Below are positions 8,607 through 17,100 of a stretch of 24,964 bases of DNA, piece after piece; within the stretch, counting starts at the first letter, position 1; each line of letters opens with the position of its first letter. The DNA is from Rhodospirillaceae bacterium CCH5-H10. GTDB taxonomy: Bacteria > Pseudomonadota > Alphaproteobacteria > Reyranellales > Reyranellaceae. The stretch is taken from assembly GCA_001557035.1 (NCBI GenBank), contig LSKJ01000852.1, positions 1-24,964 of the forward strand, in the 5' to 3' direction. A model generated the notes under the pieces. The model was not told the DNA's origin. It did not search any database and saw only the letters and a program-made list of their open reading frames with translations. Made by a program: the position numbers and the translations under genes.

Positions 8607-9533
8607 TCATCCCCAAGCGAGGCGGGTATTGAATTTGGCATAGGCAGGAGGAGCCTCGCCGTCTCCACGCAACTCGTGAAGTCTCCTGACACCCTCCGCG
8701 ATCGTTTTCACACCAGTTTCGAACAGGTGAGGCATGATATCGACGAGCTTGGGCAACTCAAAAATATACCGCTTGGAAAGATGATGTAGCGCGAGTTCGC
8801 GAGCTGGCCCGCTCGCCCAAACGACTGTTCCAGCGGATTTGGTGAAGTGGAATTCGGCTGTAATCCCGTTGATCCAGAGCCATGGATTTAGCCGTTCGAC
8901 AGCTCCCTCAGTGATCCGCCACATCGGCAGATAATCGCGAGCGAAGACCACCTCAGAACCGTCTTGCAGCGTCCAGTAACCATAGGGCAGCCATAACCGT
9001 GAAGGCACAAAATCCTTAAGCAACTTTCGAGGTGTCGCCACTTCGAAGTCGGCGCGCTCGCCCATACCGGTGTCAAACAGCAGATAGGTTGGTCGGCCGG
9101 CTTGGCGAAGATAGGCGGGGGTGTTTGAACCGTACGCCTTGTCCTTGACCACTGTTCCCGGTTTACCTCGACCTGGAGGACCGAACACGCGTTGACGCCA
9201 GATTGCAGCGCGAAGGCTCAACTGCTCATCTATCGACCATGGTCGGTCTCGCAGCAGTCGAGATTTGGACAACACATATTGGACGTCGGGGTCGGGCAAG
9301 CCCAAAGCACCGGCGAGCGCCAAGACAATTCGGAAAGCGTCGTCCGCACTGGCCTCGTGGGGCACAGCTGACGCATCTGAATGGGTACAGTTCGAAAGCT
9401 CATGCCAATCGCGGTAGCCGAGCCCACGCGCGAGCGCTTCATGGACAGCCGAAAGCTTCAGACCAGACGACAAACGGGTAAGTCTTTTGGCGACCTGCTT
9501 TGGCCGCGTTAGATCGGGAAATTCAATCCGCAT
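8607..9533 (-). CDS. Uncharacterised protein with N-terminal 'GYRDWHEL' domain
   Basis: A 308-residue protein from ATG 9533, chosen because GGAG lies 8 bases upstream. The longer frame to 9572 lacks such a site. The first 48 residues (KQVAKRLTRL, then SAVHEALARGLGYRDWHEL) match a small helical N-terminal domain found on many otherwise unrelated proteobacterial plasmid and island proteins. Its function is not established as far as I know. The rest includes a tryptophan-rich stretch (about residues 180-230, with WLPYGYWTL and NPWLWINGI) that I do not recognise. There is no signal peptide or membrane segment. It is the first gene of a same-strand run that continues into the HNH and TIR-like genes. 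Confidence 0.7.
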   Translation of the reverse strand: MRIEFPDLTRPKQVAKRLTRLSSGLKLSAVHEALARGLGYRDWHELSNCTHSDASAVPHEASADDAFRIVLALAGALGLPDPDVQYVLSKSRLLRDRPWSIDEQLSLRAAIWRQRVFGPPGRGKPGTVVKDKAYGSNTPAYLRQAGRPTYLLFDTGMGERADFEVATPRKLLKDFVPSRLWLPYGYWTLQDGSEVVFARDYLPMWRITEGAVERLNPWLWINGITAEFHFTKSAGTVVWASGPARELALHHLSKRYIFELPKLVDIMPHLFETGVKTIAEGVRRLHELRGDGEAPPAYAKFNTRLAWG

Positions 9534-9789
9534 AAAACCACTCCGGCGGCGCTTACAAGAAGGCGTGTCCACTAAGCCCGCGCACCTGGAAGAGGTTCAA
9601 ACGGGAGTATCTTGAGATTTCCTGCCCGAGAGCTTTGCCATTGTGGACGGCATGGCCGGATCAGCCAAAAAGCAGGCTACTCAACTCGACCAAGAATGCA
9701 ATATGGATAAGTGGTTGCTGACCGGAAGCCGTAGTGGCGTAGGCAGAGTCAAACGTCTCAGTGTTTCTGGGACAGACACGATGCCGAAG
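9534..9789. other. Intergenic stretch with no recognised feature
   Basis: This 256-bp gap lies between two minus-strand genes. I see no credible ORF, RNA gene or strong hairpin. It presumably holds the promoter of the gene at 8607-9533. Confidence 0.4.
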
Positions 9790-11112
9790 TTAAGCGCCCT
9801 CCACCCGGATGTCCTCTTCATCCAACTTGAGATCGGCCAGCCTTCCCCAGATTTGCAGGATCGGCGCAAAAGCGATGATCCTGGCTTCTGTTTCCCGCTC
9901 GGTAGATCCCAATTCCTTAACCTTGTGCTTCTTCACCTTCTTGCGAATCACATTGGCCTGCAGAGAGAGTTGGAATCCGTCGGCCGTGGCGACCCAGAGA
10001 ATCAGAGCCTCCCCCCGGTTGGCCGCGTCCGCGGCGAATTGCGATGAAGGTAGTTCCGAAAGATCTGCCGTCCAGGCTTCTGAGATGAACACAACGCCGT
10101 CAGCGGCCGTCGCGCGAACGCGCTCGGCGACTTCCCGCATGATCAAGTATTTCTCACGCCGGTTCCGTGGCCGAGGAGATATCATCTCAATCGGCACCAA
10201 GCCCCTGAAGAGAAAGACACGAGGTAGGTGGTACCCGTCGTGCCGCATCAGCCAGCGCGCCTGCTCGAAGAGGACCTCCGCCATCTCAGAAAGGGTCTTC
10301 GCGTCGTTGAGCTTTGCCCAACCATCGGCTTTGCCATAGCGCTTGAGCGCCTTCTTGTTCAGCCGCGAGTGATCAGGCGTCGGGATTGCCACTCCCTGTA
10401 ATCTCTTGCCGTCCTTGACGGTGATGTAGATTGACCGATGTGCTGGGGGACGCTCCATGGACTTCAGTCTGCCATCGGGCAGTAGGTTGGCGATCAGGTG
10501 TTCGCCCAAATCTGCTCGCTGCTGCGGGATCGGCCAGCCAAGATGGTCGTGAAGGGCCACGACCAAGAGAGCGATTTGACCGTAGACATAAGCAAGAGCG
10601 TCCAGAATCTCGTGTTCTGGGAGCTCTGCATCCACCCATCGTCGTTCGATGGCGAGAATGCCCGTGTTGATGACGTGTTCGTCGAGAAACTTCGCCGGGA
10701 TCGACAATCGAATTTGTTCAGGCGTTGCGTTGATCGCGGGAAGCCATAGGGTCGACGGGTTGTGCGCATAGGCTGCCACAAGCTCAGCTCGGACTTGGCT
10801 CCGCGTCTCAAGATCGCCCTGCTTCTCGATCTTGTTTCTGGCATTCACAGCCCACCGCATCACGGGGTCCGATGCGAAGCGGTCAGTGTAAGTCCCGTAC
10901 CATTCGTCAAAGCCCGGGATTGCTGATTTGTGGCTCTGAAGGATGAAGGTGACCGTACGCGCCGTCGTGATGCAATTCTGAAGGGCCACTCGGAATGCCG
11001 GTGGGTCGAAGTAATCCACCTCGGCCTGATGCCAAAGCCTGTTGACTTGTTTCAGCCGTCCTAAGACGGCCGTCATGGCCACGACGAGTGGGTGTCGCGC
11101 TTCTTTGTTCAC
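9790..11112 (-). CDS. Uncharacterised 440-residue protein, conserved 'ARNKIxKxGDLE' motif
   Basis: The start is GTG 11112, supported by a close GGAGG on the minus strand. The N-terminal 210 residues look all-helical. They carry FDEWYGTYTDRFASDPVMRW followed by ARNKIEKQGDLE (91-102), a motif I have seen in uncharacterised bacterial proteins. Its arrangement recalls HEPN-like helical bundles, but the histidine expected in RxxxxH is absent. A later IERRWVDAELPEHEILDALA segment (about 155-174) belongs to the same helical half. The C-terminal half (220-440) is mixed alpha/beta with no recognised active site. It is a single-gene unit, with gaps of about 200 bp upstream and 256 bp downstream. No function is proposed. 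Confidence 0.68.
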   Translation of the reverse strand: MNKEARHPLVVAMTAVLGRLKQVNRLWHQAEVDYFDPPAFRVALQNCITTARTVTFILQSHKSAIPGFDEWYGTYTDRFASDPVMRWAVNARNKIEKQGDLETRSQVRAELVAAYAHNPSTLWLPAINATPEQIRLSIPAKFLDEHVINTGILAIERRWVDAELPEHEILDALAYVYGQIALLVVALHDHLGWPIPQQRADLGEHLIANLLPDGRLKSMERPPAHRSIYITVKDGKRLQGVAIPTPDHSRLNKKALKRYGKADGWAKLNDAKTLSEMAEVLFEQARWLMRHDGYHLPRVFLFRGLVPIEMISPRPRNRREKYLIMREVAERVRATAADGVVFISEAWTADLSELPSSQFAADAANRGEALILWVATADGFQLSLQANVIRKKVKKHKVKELGSTERETEARIIAFAPILQIWGRLADLKLDEEDIRVEGA

Positions 11113-11312
11113 CGCACCTCCTCAGTCTCGCGGTCGACTACCAAATCGAGGGCCTTCAACGCTTTCCAGCCATGCCAATCCTACTGCGCCATTCAAAAAG
11201 ACCGAGTACCCAACCGAGCATGTCAGCGCCGGCACCCGCCACTCACGTTCGGGAAGATAGGGTCCTGGCATTTGTGGGCGCCGACGAAGACGGCCTTGAG
11301 AGCCATTCGATC

Positions 11313-12209
11313 CTAACCGGTCAGAGCAAGAAGACGTTCGATAAGGTCACTGGCCTCGCGCTGCCGCAGCAGCCGCGCTTCGCGCAGATCAGGCTCATCG
11401 CCCTGCCCCTTCTCGAACTGCGCTACAGCAACGGGGCCGTCCTTTCGAAACCCTTCGACCTTTTCCTCCTGCGCGAATCGTCGACGGAGAATCGAGAGTG
11501 ATTCGCGCACTACATCGCCATGCTTCCCGGCCAGCGCGTCTCTGAATGCCGCCCCTGCTGCGTCCAAGCCCTCAGGTGCATGCTCGATGCAGTAGACCAG
11601 GTCATGCGCGTCCTTGCGCTCGAATCGCTGGTCGAACGCAAACGCCTTCAAACAGGTGAAGCTCACGAGATTGGCGTGCTTTACCGTTTCGGTCGTGATA
11701 CCGCCACCGCCCAGCAGCTCAGCCTGAATTTCGGTCACTTGGTGTAGATCGAAGACGATCGACGAGTGAGGAATGTTCAAGGCGGAAATCCTGCCCTCGG
11801 TCGGCAATGGCTGGACCTTGCCGCCGGCGATTTCAGGCGCATCGGCCAGGAACTCGAGCACCATCAAGGCACCATGCTCTGTGCGGGTCTGCCAACGCCA
11901 GGAGAGCTTCTGTCCTTTCTCGTTGGTCGCGCGCTCGAACCCGAGCTTGTGCAGGTTGTCCTCGAGGGTGTGGTAGGCCTCCGTGTCAGCGAGGATTTGA
12001 AGGTCGATCACGATGTCCACGTCTTGCGTTCCGGCATGCGCGGGCACATCAGGCGGCCGCGCCTTGACGAGGTATCTTGGTGTAAGTCCCCCGATGAGAA
12101 AGACGGAGTCCTTCCACGGTCCCAGCCCACGGAGGAGAGTCACCAGCACGCGTTCGCAATCGAGGGTGTGTTCATCCGTATAGCCGTCGAAGGTCACCGG
12201 CTTGGCCAT
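11313..12209 (-). CDS. AbiEii-like nucleotidyltransferase toxin
   Basis: A 298-residue protein from ATG 12209. It carries VFLIGG (36-41), then TQDVDIVIDLQ with D63 and D65. This is the G-G...DxD pattern of the nucleotidyltransferase fold used by AbiEii toxins and related enzymes. Family knowledge: AbiEii is a GTP-binding nucleotidyltransferase toxin controlled by the AbiEi antitoxin, and the pair acts in abortive infection. The upstream gene overlaps it by one base (TGATG), so translation is coupled, as in known AbiE operons. A conserved helical C-terminal half with KDAHDLVYCIEH (about 202-213) fits this family. The frame stays open upstream to 12311, but that region belongs to the antitoxin gene. 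Confidence 0.8.
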   Translation of the reverse strand: MAKPVTFDGYTDEHTLDCERVLVTLLRGLGPWKDSVFLIGGLTPRYLVKARPPDVPAHAGTQDVDIVIDLQILADTEAYHTLEDNLHKLGFERATNEKGQKLSWRWQTRTEHGALMVLEFLADAPEIAGGKVQPLPTEGRISALNIPHSSIVFDLHQVTEIQAELLGGGGITTETVKHANLVSFTCLKAFAFDQRFERKDAHDLVYCIEHAPEGLDAAGAAFRDALAGKHGDVVRESLSILRRRFAQEEKVEGFRKDGPVAVAQFEKGQGDEPDLREARLLRQREASDLIERLLALTG

Positions 12210-13300
12210 CAGAACCCAATCCTCTCCCGACGTAGGTGCTCCGCCATTTCTTTCGCACGGCCTTCGCTGTGCACGAGGTCGAGATAGACCTGGACCGGAT
12301 TCGCCAACCACGCCTTGCCGACCTTTTCCCGGAACAACAATTCGCCTGAAGACTTGGCCTCGATAACTGTCAGGTTGGCACCGTCATTGGCAACGCGGGC
12401 GTCCAGAGCGCCGAGTGCCTCGTCTACAGCACGTCCAGGCATGAGGCGACAGCGCACTTGCGGCACGCTCGACAGGAATGGTGTGTACCGCTGCGCGGCC
12501 GCCTCGTGGGTGATGGCGTACTCCACCGAACGGTCGCCTAGCGCCTCAGCGACCCTGTCGAGAAGAGTGTTGGCGCGCGCAGCAGGGACATAGAACCGTC
12601 GCAACTCGGGAGGTCGCGTGGTGCCGAGTTGCTTTGCCCAGGCGTCCAGAAGCGCTGCCGGCTCTCGCAAATGGCGCTCCTTGGACGGGCCCTGCCCGCG
12701 CGACTCAAGCCAATCGAAACGTTCGAGCTCTGTCAAAACCTGCGATGCTGTCGCCGGCGATACTTGCGCTCGTTCAGCAAGCGCCTTTCCCCCGACCCAG
12801 GCCTCGGGCCGATTCAAGAGCGCATGCAGCACCTGGGCCCGGCGGCCTGAAAACAGGGATCGCAAGGCTTTGGAAAGTGGCTTGGGCGGGGGCTTATCGA
12901 CGTAGAGGTACACGCCCTTAGCCGGCAGGAAGAGGCTGCCTCCGCTGTCGTAGTAGCCGACCCGCTCGTCTTGAAGCAGCTCCTTGGCGCCCGGCGAGAT
13001 GGACTCCGCAATCAACAGGCATAGCGGCCCCGCGCTCATCGTGCTTTCCGGCCAGCGGCGCCCGAATTCCCGAAGCTGCCAAAGGGCTTGGCGGACGTCG
13101 CGAGGATAGAGCGACTTCTTGGCTTCGATCAGAAGCGTCAGTGGCATACCAGCGACCTGAAGATCGACACGGGCATCATAGCCACGGTCGGGCCCGTTGG
13201 GAGGAGTAAGGTCAATCTCGGCCGTCACGTCGGGAAGCGCCCGGAGTGTCTCCAAAAACTTCTCGATCAGTTGACGTTCACTGGGACTGGCGGAAAGCAT
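12209..13300 (-). CDS. AbiEi-like antitoxin/regulator with N-terminal nuclease-like segment
   Basis: A 363-residue protein from ATG 13300 (TTG 13312 or GTG 13306 are possible). A winged helix (about residues 150-205, with ALAERAQVSPATASQVLTEL) is typical of AbiEi regulators and is followed by the C-terminal antitoxin-type region. The first 100 residues are different: YDARVDLQVAG, then LLIEAKKSLYPRDVRQALWQ. This gives D46, E59-A-K61 and Q71, which has the look of a PD-(D/E)xK nuclease fold. It may be only a fold relic, but the key residues are present. Known AbiEi proteins neutralise AbiEii and repress their own promoter by binding inverted repeats, and a striking palindrome lies immediately upstream at 13318-13379. 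The toxin gene overlaps the stop by one base. Confidence 0.78.
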   Translation of the reverse strand: MLSASPSERQLIEKFLETLRALPDVTAEIDLTPPNGPDRGYDARVDLQVAGMPLTLLIEAKKSLYPRDVRQALWQLREFGRRWPESTMSAGPLCLLIAESISPGAKELLQDERVGYYDSGGSLFLPAKGVYLYVDKPPPKPLSKALRSLFSGRRAQVLHALLNRPEAWVGGKALAERAQVSPATASQVLTELERFDWLESRGQGPSKERHLREPAALLDAWAKQLGTTRPPELRRFYVPAARANTLLDRVAEALGDRSVEYAITHEAAAQRYTPFLSSVPQVRCRLMPGRAVDEALGALDARVANDGANLTVIEAKSSGELLFREKVGKAWLANPVQVYLDLVHSEGRAKEMAEHLRRERIGF

Positions 13301-13325
13301 GTGCACCGGCAAATTTTCTGCGCAG

Positions 13326-13354
13326 TAAATATCAACATTTTATTGAATATTCAA
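13326..13354 (-). promoter_or_regulatory. Putative promoter of the AbiE-like operon
   Basis: This is the mirror image of the plus-strand promoter: -35 TTGAAT (13354-13349), 17-bp spacer, -10 TATTTA (13331-13326) with TGA before it. The predicted start near 13319 lies about 19 bases before ATG 13300, so the mRNA would have a very short leader. Confidence 0.5.
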
Positions 13355-13371
13355 TGGAATAGTGATATTTA
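13343..13371 (+). promoter_or_regulatory. Putative promoter of hamA-hamB
   Basis: A -35 box TTGAAT (13343-13348), a 17-bp spacer and a -10 box TATTTA (13366-13371) preceded by TGA, which makes an extended -10. Transcription would start near 13378, leaving a leader of about 45 bases that contains the GGAGG site of hamA (13408-13412). Confidence 0.55.
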
Positions 13372-13423
13372 CTGTGCAGTGAAAATTCTATGTCTGGGCG
13401 TCACCCCGGAGGTCTCGACGACA

Positions 13424-14197
13424 ATGGTGCAGTTCAACAACTGGTGTGACGCCACTGATAGCCAGGTAGGAACGCACCCCCTCCGCGTTCTTTACGGCGA
13501 CCCTGTGCGATTGGACGTGGGCGTGGCTGCGACCGCGGCGGTCGTACCAAATCACTACACCGCCGAAAACCGCGTCGCCGGGATCCTTCGGCGGCTCGGT
13601 AAGGACGAGGCCGCCACCTTCCTTGAAGGCAAACTGCCGACGAGCAAATCCATCCGCTCGGGAGACCTCGGTGAAATCCTGGCTGCCGAATGGATCGTCA
13701 CGCAGGCCAACTATGAGGTGCCGATCAAGAGGTTGCGCTGGAAGGACCATCGTAACATGGCTATGCGCGGCGATGACGTGATCGGCATCCGGCAGAACCC
13801 GCAGGATAACGGTCTACTGTTCCTCAAGACTGAGGCCAAGAGTCGCGCGTCCCTGAGCGCCGGCGTTGTGGCCGAAGCGCGGGCCAGCCTCGACAAGGAT
13901 GGTGGCCTCCCCTCGGCCCATGCTCTGTCATTTATCGCCGACCGATTGGCCGAGCTTGGCAACAACGCGCTGTCAGATGCGATCCTTGATGCCCAGCTCA
14001 AGCACGGCATTCAGCCCCAGAACGTGCACCACCTTCTCTTCACCTTCTCCGGAAACAACCCCGAAGCGCACCTCACCGGGTCGCTGCAGACCTATGCAGG
14101 AGGCATCGCGCAATGGAGTGTGGGCCTGCGAATCGAGGGCCATGCCGCCTTCGTGGCAGCAGTCTTCGACTTGGTGATCGCCAATGCCCACCATTGA
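13424..14197 (+). CDS. hamA: HamA, nuclease subunit of a Hachiman defence system (DUF1837)
   Basis: A 257-residue protein from ATG 13424, with GGAGG 11 bases upstream. The open frame reaches back to 13088, but that part lies inside the opposite-strand gene and the promoter. The second half has the HamA/DUF1837 pattern: SGDLGEILAAEW (E84), then MRGDDVIG (D117-D118), then FLKTEAKSRAS (E137-A-K139). Together this is an intact PD-(D/E)xK nuclease core. Family knowledge: Hachiman pairs HamA with the helicase HamB, which holds the nuclease in check and senses DNA damage or phage DNA; activation destroys DNA and blocks the phage. The stop overlaps the start of the helicase gene by 14 bp, so the two are co-translated. 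The identification rests on motif, gene order and length agreeing, without a database search. Confidence 0.85.
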   Translation: MVQFNNWCDATDSQVGTHPLRVLYGDPVRLDVGVAATAAVVPNHYTAENRVAGILRRLGKDEAATFLEGKLPTSKSIRSGDLGEILAAEWIVTQANYEVPIKRLRWKDHRNMAMRGDDVIGIRQNPQDNGLLFLKTEAKSRASLSAGVVAEARASLDKDGGLPSAHALSFIADRLAELGNNALSDAILDAQLKHGIQPQNVHHLLFTFSGNNPEAHLTGSLQTYAGGIAQWSVGLRIEGHAAFVAAVFDLVIANAHH

Positions 14198-17100
14198 GAG
14201 CATCCAGGCCGACATCGACGACGCGGTTACCCCGGGATTCCGGGCCCGGCTGATCGCGCGCGGCCAGGCTCGGGCGATGATCTGGCGAGAGGGGGTGCTC
14301 CCCCCAGGTGCCCCTGCCTTTTCACCCCAACTCAGCTACGACCTCCACTCCTACGGCTATTCACTCCTTGAGCTTGGTCTGCGCCTCCGCGAGCTGGGCG
14401 GCGATCCGGGCCGTGCGCGGATCGCCTTCGAACAAGCGGCGACCGCATTGGAAGCGGTTATGGCCAAGGGCGCGCGCGGCGAAATCGACCGCGACTTTCA
14501 TTTCGTGATGGCTGCCGCAGCCTATCATCTTGCCCATCTCTCGGCCCGGGCCTATTCGCTGCTGGCGATCGTTCAGGCAGAAGACAATTTCTCCCCGATC
14601 GAGCGTGTGCTCGCCCAGCTCATGCTTCGAGATCTGGATGCACTACAGACGACCGTTTTCGACTTTCGAGTGCAAGGCAGCGGCAGCGACGCCACGATCG
14701 CCGCCGCCTTCCAGGCGCAGTGGGATCAGGCCGAGGCAGCAGGCGAAACGACGGACGGCGCATCGTCCTTCCTGTTCGACGGCGTCGACCTCGCGCTCAT
14801 AGACAGATTCTTTGGCGCTCTTGCGATGTTCCTGCTCGCCATCGAGCGAGGTGACCGTCCGCTCATGGAGCAAGCCCTCGAACGGCTTCGCGAAGGCTTG
14901 AGTATCTGCGCAGAAATCAACCTACTGCCGCAATGGTGGGCGCATCGCGTCGCTCTTCATTTGTTATCCGATCTTTGGGATTCGACGTTCCACGAACGCT
15001 TGCCATTGCTCCCCACCAGTGGGGATTCGGCCGACTGGCCATCGTTGCGCGAACTATTCATCGCCTCATTGATCCGCCGGCCCAAGGCCGAGATCGACCT
15101 CTGGCCCTCACAGATAGCCGCCGCCGCCCGCGCCGTTGACCAGGCCGACGATCTCGTTGTCTCGCTACCGACCAGCGCTGGCAAGACCCGCATTGCCGAG
15201 CTGTGCATCCTCCGATGCCTTGCAGCGGGCCGCCGGGTCATCTTCGTGACACCGTTGCGGGCGCTTTCGGCCCAGACGGAATCAACTCTGCAACGCTCCT
15301 TCGGTCCGCTCGGGAAGACCATCTCTGCGCTCTACGGGAGCATCGGCGTAAGCGGCTTCGACGAAGATGCGATCCGCCAGCGGCATATCGTGGTGGCCAC
15401 GCCCGAGAAGTTGGATTTCGCGCTCAGGAACGATCCAAGCCTTCTCGACGACGTCGGCCTGCTCGTATTCGACGAGGGGCACATGATCGGACTCAGCGAG
15501 CGCGAAGTCCGCTACGAGGTCCAGATCCAACGGCTCCTCCGACGTACCGACGCCGCCCAACGCAGAATCGTTTGCCTCTCTGCCATCCTGCCTGATGGCG
15601 ACCAGCTCGATGACTTCGCCGCTTGGCTCCGCCGTGACCAGCCCGGCGGCTTGGTGAAGAACGACTGGCGTCCGACGCGGCTGCGCTATGGCGAGGTGGT
15701 CTGGAACGGCCAACATGCCCGGCTGAACCTGCGTGTCGGCGAGGAACGCCCGTTCGTTCCCCGCTTCCTCACCGGCTTCGTACCGTCGGTCGGGCGCCGT
15801 AAGAAGCAATTTCCTTGCGATCTCGGCGAGCTCTGCCTTGCTACCGCATGGCGTCTCGTGAACGACGGACAGTCCGTCCTCGTCTTCTGCCCGGTACGCG
15901 CCCATGTCGAGCCGTTCGCCGCTCGTATTCTCGACCTTCACAAACGTGGCGCACTACCACCACTGCTTAAGATCGACGAAGCGATCCTGGACACTGCGCT
16001 AACGCTCGGCGGAGAATGGCTCGGCACCGATCATCCCATCCTTGAGTGCCTGAAACTCGGCGTCGCGATCCACCACGGTGCACTGCCGACGGCGTTCCGG
16101 AAAGAGGTCGAACGGCTATTGCGCGATGGCATCCTGAAGGTAACGATTTCATCGCCGACGCTGGCGCAAGGCCTCAATCTCTCGGCAACGACAGTCATCA
16201 TCCATTCTCTCTTCCGCAATCGCGAACGGATCGAGACCTCGGAGTTCAGGAATGTCGTCGGTCGCGCCGGCCGCGCCTACGTCGATGTCGAGGGCCTGGT
16301 GCTCTATCCAATCTTCGACGATCAGGCGAAACGCACCCGTCAATGGGAAGAGTTGATTGACGATCTGAAGTCTCGCGAGATGGAGAGCGGTCTGGTGCGG
16401 CTGCTCATCACGCTGCTGCAGCGTATGGGCGGCAAGGTCGGAGGCACTCTTGATCAGCTTGTCGACTATGTCGTCAACAACGCCGAGGCATGGTCCTTCC
16501 CCGAGGTCGCTGGAGAAAAACCCGAAGCCCGCGAACTCGCTTTATCGGCCTGGGACACCTACCTCGCGACGCTCGATACGGCGATCCTCAGCCTCATTGG
16601 TGAGAATGAAATCGCGGATGCCGACATTCCGGCGGCTCTCGACGAGATCCTACAATCGTCGCTTTGGGAACGACGCCTCAACCGCCGTAGCGACGAAGTC
16701 AAATCGGCACTCAGAGCCGGCTTGCTATCGCGTTCCCGTCAGATCTGGGCGCAATCTACGGCGATCAAGCGCCGGGGGTATTTCTTGGCCGGTATCGGCC
16801 TGAAAGCCGGCCACGCGCTCGACGCCATGGCGACCGAGGCCAACCCCCTTCTCATCGGCGCCAATGCTGCTCTTCTGGCCGGGAATGCGGACCAAGCCGT
16901 CGCCAAGATCACGGCGATCGCCGAGCGTGTCTTCACCATCAGCCCCTTCAAACCGGACAGGCTCCCAGCCAATTGGCACGACATTCTCCGCTGCTGGCTG
17001 CTCGGCCAACCTCTGGCACCCGTCGCGGCCGGCCAGGAAGCCGACACACTCCAGTTCGTCGAGGGAGGTCTCGTTTACCGTCTCCCTTGGGCCATGGAAG

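Larger units (their letters stand above)
13318..13379. promoter_or_regulatory. 62-bp nested palindrome between AbiE-like and Hachiman operons
   Basis: Outer arms CTGCGCAGTAAATATCA (13318-13334) and TGATATTTACTGTGCAG (13363-13379) pair at 16 of 17 positions. An inner perfect palindrome ATTGAATATTCAAT (13342-13355) has exactly the same centre (between 13348 and 13349). It is AT-rich against GC-rich surroundings. The most direct reading is a divergent promoter with an operator, likely for the AbiEi-like winged-helix protein encoded next to it, because AbiEi proteins are known to bind inverted repeats in their own promoter. Binding here is inference. Confidence 0.75.

Noticed and set aside
8270..8692. 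Minus-strand ORF of 140 codons
   Set aside because: It overlaps the HNH gene and the end of the upstream gene in another frame, with no motif.
13088..13423. N-terminal extension of HamA upstream of ATG 13424
   Set aside because: The extension overlaps the antitoxin gene and the promoter palindrome. ATG 13424 has a GGAGG site.
15282..15941. Minus-strand ORF of 219 codons
   Set aside because: It is a shadow within hamB, covering the helicase motifs on the other strand.
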